Position numbers and translations under genes: made by a program
Assembly (NCBI GenBank): GCA_015143295.1
Contig: CM026554.1
Location: 53,132,627-53,196,626 of the forward strand
Length of the DNA: 64,000 nucleotides
Direction of reading: 5' to 3'
Source of the DNA: Tetracentron sinense
Taxonomy: Eukaryota > Streptophyta > Magnoliopsida > Trochodendrales > Trochodendraceae
Notes under the pieces: generated by a model
What the model was told of the DNA's origin: nothing
The model's input: the letters and a program-made list of their open reading frames with translations, nothing else
The model's database searches: none
Shown here: positions 24,670-34,351 of the stretch, piece by piece
Numbering within the stretch: position 1 is the stretch's first letter
Layout: each line of letters starts with the position of its first letter

Positions 24670-25547
24670 GATGCATGGCTCTCACAGAAAATATGATTCT
24701 TGACTTTTGACTTTCGCTTTCACATCTATATATAGCTTTTACGGGAGTAAGTAATCATACAACTTGAATCCATTGCTTGAGAGATTTTGCTACAGAAGGC
24801 TTGTTAGCCTTGCAACCTCTGCTTATAGGTTAGGTTTAGGTTAACTTTCTTGAACCCTAACCCTAAAAGTTGAGGTGGCATGGCTGATAGTCCTTCTCAG
24901 CCTTTTTGCACCCAAATCATTTTCGCAGTGTATTCAAGTTAAGTGTGAAACTCAGTTAGCGACGTGGTTTGACTTTAATCCAACAACCACGACTTGGAAA
25001 TAGGAATTAGGAGGAAACTTACAGGCCCTTTCATGTGTGGGAATTCAGGAACGATAGGTGGGAGACTCGGAATTTTCTCAACATCAACCAGGAGGATTTT
25101 CCTCGGGGTTGATCGAAGGTCCACCATCTGTCACATTAACCCTAATTAGTCAGCTTTATTGTTAGGTTTAATGCTGATCTAATCTAAATTTTAGAAAATT
25201 GGATGATAGATGACTGAACATGGAGGAAATCCTCCGGGTTGATACTGAAGAGATCCAGAGTCAGAGGTAGGCATCACAAATCACAAGGGGCCACCAAAGA
25301 GACAAATTGAACTTATAAAGCTAGCTGGTGTTGATCCTAGGTCAGAGATTGTGATAACTTGGAAAAGAAAGAGGCAAATCAACTCAAGAAACTTCAAGTC
25401 TATGACATCAGTACCGGTTCAACCCTAATCGTATGGGGCTTGGTCTGGTCAGTAATATTCTTTCAGGGAAATTGTTATGGCAAAAGAAAATTTTTATGGG
25501 AAATATTTCTCTCTATTTTTAGAGACCGATTATTTTTTTTGGACTTT

Positions 25548-25745
25548 GCTAATGAGACCCCCTTAAGGTCGAGATCATGCTCTAAGAGCATTAGATTTCA
25601 GGTGGGGCCATTTCACATGGTAGGCCCTACCAGAACTCCCATGCTCTTAGAGCATGGTCTCGACCCTAAGGGGTAGGCCCCACTTGAAATCTCATTATCT
25701 TAGAGCATGGTCTTGGTGGTCTCGGCCTAAGGGGGTCTCAGAAGC
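25548..25745. mobile_element. Fold-back MITE (GCTACTGAGACCCC family), copy 1
   Basis: Starts GCTAATGAGACCCCC and ends GGGGGTCTCAGAAGC, with internal complementary blocks (TGCTCTTAGAGCATG). No coding capacity. The better-preserved copy is at 26646. Confidence 0.65.
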
Positions 25746-26645
25746 TTTATATTTTTTGTTTAAACCTCAAATATAAGTAAAACTAAGGGAATGATTTGTT
25801 ATAATTCAGCTTTTCAAATACAAAAATTAGCTTTTCTCATGAAAATAATTTAGTGCACCTAATTTCCCTCCAAATAAACCGTGAAATTTCTTGAGATTAC
25901 CAAAACTGAAGGAATTTTGCTAATAAACATAAGAGAAATATTACACACCAGACCAAGCCCCTGTATTATTAGGGCTTGAACCAGGACTGATGGCGCCTTT
26001 GGGTGTATGTTGGTGTGCTCCCAAAATATTTCCAAATGCCCAACAAATTTTTTAGTTGTTTACGATTGTATTAGTTGTTATTTATCAATGAATAACGAGA
26101 ATCATATTAAGAAAGAAGGGATATACAATAGATGGAGGAATGAGCAAATTTCCTTACGAAAAATCTTACACACTCAAAAAAAGGTTTAGGAGTCAGCAAA
26201 AAATAATATGACTCCACCTATACGAGAAATCAGCACTATCTATGCTCAGAAACTATCCCTCTGTACTTACGAATATATTGATTGTTATATGAGTGAATTA
26301 TGCTTTTTGTTGAATAGACAGATTAATTCATATACGCGTAATGTAACTGCGTGTCTAGGATGTAATGGTTTTAGTACCTCATTTAGTGAATGATAGTTGC
26401 TGGACTTTCTTCATCATACTTTTAGCTTATCTTCGCACTAAAACAACTTTAGTTTTGAATTTCCATGCATTTCTTGTGTTTCTAAAAGTTGTTTATAGCG
26501 CTTCCATGCCCATCTATGATACATTTCCTAATTATGATTAAGCAATATGCACATCATTACAAATATTTTAAACGACGGCAAAGTCGAGATAGAATCTTAA
26601 GAGGGTGAGTCTTGGGTGACTACTTGGATATTAAGAAAGGACTTT
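25746..26645. other. Spacer, no gene seen
   Basis: AT-rich sequence between two MITEs of one family. Short open frames at 26007-26393 lack any recognisable domain or codon signal. Confidence 0.4.
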
Positions 26646-26798
26646 GCTACTGAGACCCCCTTAGGGACCACCACCGAGACCGTGCTCTAATAGCATGGGA
26701 TTCAGGCGGGGCCCATTTCACATGGTAGGCCTCACCTGAAATCTCGTGCTCTTAGAGCACGCTCTAAGTGGTCTCGGCCCTAAAGGGGTCTCAGTAGC
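26646..26798. mobile_element. Fold-back MITE (GCTACTGAGACCCC family), copy 2
   Basis: A 153-bp element with perfect 14-bp terminal inverted repeats, GCTACTGAGACCCC, and extended internal pairing that could fold almost the whole length. Target duplication not resolved. Confidence 0.75.
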
Positions 26799-26815
26799 AT
26801 TTCCCATTAAGAAAA

Positions 26816-27212
26816 CTAGCAGGTGGCACGTGCGATGCACATGAGAGCGAGAGGAAGAAGTTAACCACAGTTAATAGGAGTTAAAAGGGACACATGTTAA
26901 CCCGCGGGTGCGATTGAATTCGCAGTGGCATGTGCGATGCACGTAAGAGTGAGGGGAAGGAGTTAACCACAATTAATAGGAGTTAAAAGGGTCACGTGTT
27001 AACCCGCAAGTGCGTTTGAACTCTCGTGATTGGCTGTGATTGAAAATAGATAGATGAGCAAGGGTAGTTTCGAAATTAAATCAAAGGCAAGGGGTAGTTT
27101 GGGAATTAAAACAAACATTAAATCTAAGTTTTGTTTTTATGTAAGGGTAGTATGGGAATTTCAGAAACATCATCTACGGCTGCCTCTCTCGTTATAGTTA
27201 TAATAGTAAAGA
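26816..27212 (-). mobile_element. Small Helitron with a duplicated 3' end
   Basis: On the minus strand it begins TCTTTACTATTATAAC and ends CTAG with the hairpin just inside, like 21170-21445. The hairpin region occurs twice in plus sense (at about 26823 and 26928, each followed by a GTTAACC/TTAATAGGAGTTAAAAGGG stretch). So the element carries an internal duplication of roughly 100 bp of its 3' terminal region. It is 397 bp with no coding capacity. Confidence 0.7.
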
Positions 27213-28205
27213 TAAGTTACTACTTGGGGCAAAGTGTCTTGCATTAAGCTTGATTTGACTTTTGTACTATACACCCCAGCCCCTCGTAGACCAACAGTCT
27301 CCTTGCCCAGGGGTTCGGGGATGGAGCTCCTGAAATATTTTTTTTTGGTGCACACACATGTGCATCTGTACAGTTTTTTTGTGGATTAATTTCCTAATTA
27401 TACTAAGAGTCTGTTTCAAGTTCGATTTTTTTATCGGTATATAATATAATATTCAATCTACAAAGAACAAGTTATATGAGAGGTTGTGAGAGAGTGATCT
27501 CTGTAATTTTTATCATTTAACTAGTGAAGAAGACGACCTTTCCGTGGACTAATCCACATCGGGTGAACCACGTAAATCTTGTGTGTTTTCGTTTTACTAT
27601 TCGTAAGTTATTTCACCAAATGCATATGCATATTGCTACGGTTTTGTTATAAGTGTTGAACCTTCCTTTACCATGTCACGTCTCCTTTATCCCCTCACTT
27701 GCACAATAGCGTTTGGTTTTGGGAGTTCCACTGCTCTTGAAATGATGTAATACCCATGTTATATTTTGAAAGTGACCAAAGGTTTTATGGTTCCCTTCGT
27801 TAGTGTAACTCTTTAATTCTTTTTCAAACCGGCAAAGAACAAGAGTCAAAGGAAGGAGGAGAAAAGCTAAAATAGCCAACAAATCTGCATGATTGGACTT
27901 TGGGTGTCAATTGGGCCGAATTCGGGCTTTAAGGCCTCTTGTAAATGTGCTGGGCTCGGGCCGAGCCTATTCAAATATCACTAAAATTCAAGTCCAAGCC
28001 CGGCCCATTGACAGTTGTAATTGGAATGCTATTTTTTTTTATCACTTGCCGTGCCATTTTTTCAGCTGCAAGGCATAATTGTTTGCCTTCTTTTTATTGG
28101 TATTAGTAATTCTTTAATTTAGTCTGTCATTTTATATTCAACAATGCCAATTAGGTTATTTGGTTAAATTTTGCTGAAGAATCTGGGAGTATTCAGATAT
28201 TCAAT
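27213..28205. other. Intergenic, no gene seen
   Basis: No frame with domain content. A GGGCTCGGGCCGAGCC palindrome at about 27951 is the only structured stretch. Confidence 0.4.
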
Positions 28206-28572
28206 ACACTAACTTGCCAAAGCTTTTCCCTTTGTGGCCTCCACTACATGTACATGGGTATGTATGATTGCATTTTCAGTTTGTGGAGTGAGATCACAAA
28301 GATATGCAAGTAAACTTATTGGCAGATTGGAGGGATTTACATGCCCAGAGAGTGTGCAGTATTCTAGTGCTTTGATGGACATGACTGAACCCACCCAATG
28401 AATTAGGGACTGTTAATTTTCCTTAGAGAGTTGCTCCTTCCTGCCATATATGTTTGAGCTCGATCTTTACATGTACACACAATTAATTAAGCTCAGATCT
28501 TTCTAGAGGCATATAGGTTCAACGTATTATGAAATCCTTGGAAGAAGAGGATAGATCGAAATATAGTTGTTA

Positions 28573-28961
28573 TGTTAAAACCAAATCGACAAATCTAGAG
28601 AAGTAGGAAAAATGGAATGTAAGCAATCATACAGTACGTAGAGACAATGATTTACTTGATTAGGCAAGATGCCTACGTCCACGGGAGAAAACGGCAAGAA
28701 GATTCACTAAAAACAACTAAGGGAGATTATAGTGGGTACTAGCTCCTTCGAAACCCTACAAAAAACCAATAAAACAGTCTCTCAGAAAACCCTTATATAC
28801 TTGGGGTTATAAGAGACAAAACGGGTCAAATGCCCAAAAAGGGTCAGGGTCAGGTCCAATTTTCGGCCGGGGCTTTGCCCTGGACCCCAAGGCAAGAACC
28901 CAGGTAAGATCCATGCCAACTTCCTAACAAACCCATTTGTTAAATTTGAGCCAAACTCACA
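28573..28961 (-). mobile_element. Solo LTR, 389 bp (fossil)
   Basis: On the minus strand it runs TGTGAGTTTGGC to GGTTTTAACA, the TG...CA form, with a perfect 5-bp target duplication TGTTA (28568-28572 and 28962-28966). A TATATAAG box lies inside on the same strand. The related P1 flank at about 23545 has the empty site, so it inserted after the P1/P2 blocks split. It has no interior and looks like the remnant of internal recombination. Superfamily not assignable; size suggests Copia. Confidence 0.75.
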
Positions 28962-29313
28962 TGTTACACCAAAACTAAGTGTAAAGAACCAACTGGACTG
29001 ACCGAGTGGATTAGATCAGAAATACATAAACAAAAACAACAATTGGATCAGAACCTTGTATATGTAATTTGGATCTTCTTGAATGGACCAAACTTCTAAA
29101 AATCTACTCAATTCTATGATGCTAAGCATTCATTCAGTTGATCTTGGCATGGTCAGTCAATAATTATTGACTCTCAAAACAATGCAATTGATGAGGAGGT
29201 TATAATAAACGAAATGCACTAAGGAGCCTGAAACAAAGGATTATCCATGGATTGATCAGGGAAAGGTTTTATTTAATTTATATAGATAGATAAAGAAACA
29301 GGAGTCTCATTAA

Positions 29314-30014
29314 TTATTCAGAGATGGCCGGTGGAGGAGGATAACGCAAATTAGGTGATATTCCCTCGTTTTTCGTCGGCGTAGCTGGTGGAGGTCGTCT
29401 TGATTTTAGGCTCTGAAATGTTAATCCTTTTTTCCCATAAATCACCTGACTTTCACATCCAAAACTACCTCTGTTGCCTGGAGCCGCCTTCCTTGAGCTG
29501 GACTGACAGCCGGAAAACCACCACAAACCCTTCTCATGATCACCTTTCAAGCAGAAAACATATATCATAAGAATTGTAATAAAGAAATGATCTGCCAATT
29601 GAAGTGAGTATATAAGAATCTCTGAACATACGTACTACAAGTATATATATACATGCATGTCCAAAACCATATCAAGATCCATTATTATACAGTTATGTTT
29701 GTGTGTATGTGGTGTGCCCATATATCCAGGATACTGGATGGACTGGCGAACCTAACAATTGTCGATTAATTGATCGATAAGATGGTCGCGATTAACCCGA
29801 CTAGTATGGTCTGGGGGACTATATGTAGCCCATATTGGATGGTCTAAGAGCAATGTCATAGGATGACCACCATTAGTGGGTATTGGGTAATCTAGGAGAC
29901 AATGAAAAATAGAAGAATACCAGGAGGCGTCAAAGGAGAAGTCGCCGGAAAACAACCTAGAAGAAGCAATACAGACAGTGTTGCAGCAACCAGCTTCTTT
30001 GGAAAACCAACCAT
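29314..30014 (-). CDS. Putative secreted small protein P2 (four-member tandem family)
   Basis: Exons 30014-29921 (94 nt) and 29543-29314 (230 nt), phase-1 intron, 107 residues. The signal peptide is nearly identical to that of P1 (KLVAATLSVLLLLGCFPA). The mature part has GLWWFSGCQ, GSFGCESQV and the tail SRRPPPATPTKNEG. Cysteines sit at about 44 and 61 in the mature part, which could pair. Relative to P1 there is one extra residue before the Trp motif. It lies 5.4 kb from P1 on the same strand, in a block whose flanks align with those of P1. Function unknown; a secreted peptide precursor is the inference. Confidence 0.7.
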
Positions 30015-30543
30015 ATTGATGAGGAAAGTCTTTCAGTCGGTTCACTTGGTAGTGGAGTGAGGCTTGAGGATTTCTGCCTTGCAAATCAAGTCTAAATAGA
30101 CGGCTGTCATAGAAAATGTGATTCTTGACTTTTGACTTTCACTTCCACCATCACTTTCACTTTTATATATATAGTTGACTAGTTGAGGAGTTTCCCCGGG
30201 AGAAAGGTATCATCGAACTTGGATCCACTGCTAAGGGATTTTGCTGCAGAAGGGTTGTTTAGATTTAGTATAGCTTTTCCTAACCCTAAAAGTTGAGGTG
30301 GCATGGCTGACATGCCTTTTATACATTTTGCACCCAAATCATTCTTGCAGTGGATTCAATTTACGTGTGAAACTCAGGGACGCGTTTTGACTTTAATCCA
30401 GAAACCGACATGTAATAGGAGACTTTTTTTGTTTTTGTTTTTTAGGGTAGGCATAATTTATCTTAGGTTAATAATTAGTAGGTTTAGTTAAGAGTTAGTT
30501 TATGTTAGTGCAAATGATGGGCAGTCCCAACCACCCCATCGCC

Positions 30544-30671
30544 AAAAGGACCTGATTTAAGGAAGGTTTGGAGTGGTTGTGTGAGTTTACCCTTATGGCA
30601 CCCCACCAATTGCCTTAGATATGATGTGTGTGTTTAGGTTACCTCTTCAACCAATAAAACAAAAAAAAAAA
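30544..30671 (+). mobile_element. Retroposed fragment with poly(A) tail and 12-bp duplication
   Basis: A 128-bp insert ends in a run of A after CCAATAAAAC. It is flanked by a perfect 12-bp repeat CACCCCATCGCC at 30532-30543 and 30672-30683. This is the signature of L1-driven retroposition. The source could be a truncated LINE, a SINE or an mRNA; the sequence is too short to tell. Confidence 0.75.
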
Positions 30672-31069
30672 CACCCCATCGCCTGGATGCCGGAGTCCTC
30701 CCAAAGGAGATACATCCTACCACTGGAGCAAAACATGGGAGTATAGGAGCCGTAATGAGCGGCCCTTTCATGTGTGAGAATTTAGGTAAAGATGAGAGTT
30801 TTTTCAATAATAAACGAATACCCTCTCTCACCTTAATTCAGGCTCTTTTAATGAGATGTGTTGGGTTATCCATTCAATTGGTTATGTGTATATTGTTGGC
30901 CTGTGTGCGTATGTTGCATGTGTATTGTCTTTTTTTTTTTTAAATTCTAAACAATTTTGTCGCTTGCCAAAGATTGAATAGCATGCAGAACTTCATTTTC
31001 CCTGAATTCACGTTCTAGTTCTTGTCCTATGCTTTGATCGGAAGAGATGGCATCGAATGGGAGACCATC

Positions 31070-32640
31070 TCTATGGGACTTTTTCCAAGTATAAGTCCTT
31101 ATAAGACCCGACCACACAATTTTCTATCTCCTCCAAGTCCATCTTCAAAACCCCATCGATTTCAAGGCCGGATATGAAATTTGATTTTTTTTATGAAAAT
31201 TGGTTATCCGATGGAAGAACTTTGTGTTTCGGTTCCCGTCTTCGAGCCATCTGATTCGAGACTTCAGTTTCCAACTGATCTCCTCAAGCCTAACAGTCTT
31301 TAAGTAGTCAAATTTTGTAGAAACCCTTGCAGTGCTCTCCTCTTCATTGCGGGGTCTAATATTCTTTATGGCATTGAGGACCTCGATATGGTGGAGAAGC
31401 ATGACTTTCTCCTTCGCCACATTCCGAAAGACCTCCTTGTTCAACTTTTAAGTTTGGCATTGAGAGTCTTTAATTTCTGCCCGAAATGGGTGTTGGGCCT
31501 CTCCAACCTACATGAGATTACCAGACCTCCAATACTACAGCTTTAAAACCCTCTGATTGGAACCACATGTTTTCAAACCAAAAGGGAGTAAACCCACCAT
31601 TAAAGCATTCAGATGCCAATAGAATCGAGACATGATCCGAGATAGGTCTGGGTAGGGAGGACTGGATAAGATTAGGAAGCATGTCCTCCCAAGCAACTAA
31701 TACTAGGAATCTATCCAACCTATTGGCGAGTCGGCCAGACGAGAGTTGAGACCAAGTGAATTTAGTTCCTTAGATTGGATAGTCAATTAGATTCTGCCTA
31801 GAGATAAAGTTTTCAAATCTTTGCATCTTGGCCGAGAACGAATGATCACCTCTCTTTTCATAAGGGAACCGGATGCAATCGAAATCCCCGCCCAAGCACT
31901 AAGGAGCATCCCAACAGACACTCACATCTTCGATTTCCTGCTAGCATCAGACACTCCCCCCGATGTACCGTATTGGCATGAGAAAACCCATTGATTTCCC
32001 TCACTCACTAGACGGTCGAGAATAGATATTGAGTATGCCCCTAGTTCCGATTCCAGAACTGTGATTTTTCTCTTATTTCAAGCTAATAGGATACCTCCTG
32101 CAGCTCCTAAAGAAGGGACACTAAGCCAGTCAGCCAGCCTATCGCCTCCTCATAATTCCCGAACAATCTTAGGGTGAATAACCTCCAATTTTGTTTCCTG
32201 AATGCAAAGAATAGAGGGGTTTTTAGAAAAGACAAACTTTGTTATTGCTGCTCATTTTTCAAGGCAGCTAGCCCAAGCCTTTGATATTCCAGGATAAGAT
32301 ACTTATGGCTGACATTGATAATTAAGAGGACCCTTGCCCAACCTAGCAGATTTAGGAACTAGACTACAACGCGACCTATCGTAGTTGACGGAACACTCCA
32401 ACCTTCTTAGCTCCATTACTGATTTCCTCAACAAACTTAGGAAATGCCTTGGTTTGGGCTTGACCACCATCTCACGCCCTGACCTTTCAAGAGAATGAAA
32501 TAATCTCGTGAACTCTTTGTGGCCCTCGACAAAAAGGTCAAGGAAACTACTAAGACCCTTCATTTTTTCAGGACCCACTCAGAGATAGTACCTAAGATCA
32601 CTGTAGGTTGGGGAGAATATGGCCTCCCCTAGGACCCACT
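31070..32640 (-). mobile_element. L1 LINE endonuclease fragment, unit A copy
   Basis: The minus strand reads in ORF2 order: an upstream region, endonuclease motifs (SILCIQETKLEV, LPRPISDHVSILL, containing SDH) and the linker (RLEEISWKLKSRIRWLED, NTKFFHRITNF). It stops before the reverse transcriptase. Frames have several stops. The same fragment with the same right-hand limit recurs at 49765-51300, so it was duplicated with its surroundings. Confidence 0.75.
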
Positions 32641-32720
32641 CAAACTTCCTTTGTGAATTTCAAGAACAATAGAATGACATTCGGTGAAAAAAAACAAAAG
32701 ATGCAACAAAATGACATTAA

Positions 32721-32957
32721 GAGGTGTTTGGTAACACTACTGAAAGCTAATAAGTACTTTTTTTTTTTTTGGTAAATAAGTATTTCATGTAAATAAGTAC
32801 TTTTTATAAGTAGGTATGGAGCTACTTATCAATAAGTATTTTTTTTTTTCTAAACACTTTTACTTTTTACTTATTTTTTTTTAACCAAACAAACTTATTT
32901 ATCAATAAGTACCTATTGATCAATAAGTGCTTAGTAGTAGTGTTGCCAAACGCCACC
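32721..32957. mobile_element. Tourist-like (PIF/Harbinger) MITE, intact copy
   Basis: A 237-bp element begins GAGGTGTTTGGTAACACTAC and ends with the near-complement, finishing CCAAACGCCACC. It is flanked by TAA on both sides (32718-32720, 32958-32960). A 3-bp TAA duplication and GTGTTTGG-type ends fit the PIF/Harbinger superfamily. In unit B the same MITE (51358-58109) is split by two later insertions. Confidence 0.75.
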
Positions 32958-33239
32958 TAACTTGGAAAAAAAAATATCTTAATATGAGCCTGTGCGCGCT
33001 TTACCACGTTGAAGCTAAGCTCCCCTTTTCTACTAATTAAGTTTGATGGCAGTCCTGTACTTATGAGAATACAAAACAACTCCAATTTTCTTAAAATTAC
33101 AGAAATGTCACCAAACATTGGGGAACTCCCTTCACCTCATATTTAAAAAATAATAAAAAAATAAAACCCCACAAAGTAACAAAATTGATAATTGTCAACA
33201 AAAACATTTTACCCCCTCATTGTTTCCTCCTCTCATCAG

Positions 33240-34150
33240 TAGGTGGAAGCGGGGAGGGGCCATGCCCCCCCCCCCCCCCCCCCCCTCCCCCAAAAAAAAA
33301 AGAAAAAAATTGTAAATATAAGGAAACTAATCACCTCCTCGGTCGATGACCCGAGGAGGGGGCGTCTCGGCTCCCATTTTCTTGCCATGTGTCCCTTTCT
33401 AACCTTATTTAACTGTGTTTAAGATTCATCCACCCTTAGGGTTCACCCATCTATCCTTGGTTTTTAGAAAAATAATATAAAATAAATTAACTAAAGGATT
33501 AAAAAAAACTAACCTGAGTTAATTAATGGGAGTTGAAGGGTTGACTATGTGAGAGCGAGGAGGAATAGTCCCCTCCTCAACCAACGAGGGGACTATTGCT
33601 TATAATATAAAGGGATTGAGTCTTTATGCGTGTATCACTTTTAACCCTAGTTAAGATATATTAACTTAGAAGTTAATTTTTTTTTAAAAGTAAAACCCAA
33701 GGGTAGATGTATAAACCTTAGGGATGAGTGAATCATAGCCACAATCACAGTTAATGGGTCTTAAAAGGGACATGTGTCAAACAAGGCAGTGTGCCCATTC
33801 AACTAAATGTGGAACCCGTGTGTGAAAAAACAATCTTTGTAATATAAAAATATAATTAATATAATAGTAGTGATTATCTCACCCCACATTTGATTACATA
33901 ATCAAATGACATCACATTTCATTCTCTCTTTAATTGAGATTAAGCTTAACTAACTTAAAGTTATTATTATTTTCTAAAAATTAAGGTTAAATGGATGAAC
34001 TATACAAATGAGTGAATCTTAACCACAACTAGTGGGAAGTAAAAAGGTGAAGATCGGCATTTCATTATGTAGTGGAAATATACAGCAAGTTAAGCGTTTT
34101 TTTTAATTGTACTTGTATAATGACTTTATCCAAAGGGAGAATTTTATGAG
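33240..34150. repeat. Hairpin-rich repeat block, unit A copy
   Basis: Contains a C homopolymer (about 33264-33286), a perfect 9-bp stem (CCTCCTCGG at 33334-33342 with 33351-33359) and a perfect 11-bp stem (ATAGTCCCCTC at 33565-33575 with 33586-33596). Several TTAACTGTGGTTAAG-like stretches recall the Helitrons nearby. Non-coding; the counterpart is at 58375-59280. Confidence 0.5.
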
Positions 34151-34166
34151 TACAATGGACTCATTA

Positions 34167-34169
<3 letters not shown>

Positions 34170-34226
<57 letters not shown>

Positions 34227-34240
34227 CTCTCTCTCTCTCG
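34170..34240. repeat. Microsatellite (AT)n(CT)n
   Basis: An AT run followed by a CT run. The corresponding place in unit B (about 59720) has only a short A tract. Confidence 0.9.
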
Positions 34241-34351
34241 GGGCTAGGTACCGAAACCCCAAGGCCCCAACACCCATTCTCCTTAATTTTCGTGATATGA
34301 TATATATACTTCACCCCGAAGGAAAAATTCCTGACTCCGCCCTTGGTTAAA

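Noticed and set aside
29752-30084. 110-codon minus-strand frame overlapping P2 exon 1
   Set aside because: A different frame from the conserved signal peptide; the family alignment supports the ATG at 30014 and a donor at 29920.
33264-33286. Long C homopolymer as a functional element
   Set aside because: Probably slippage or assembly noise in a duplicated block; unit B has a G tract nearby instead.
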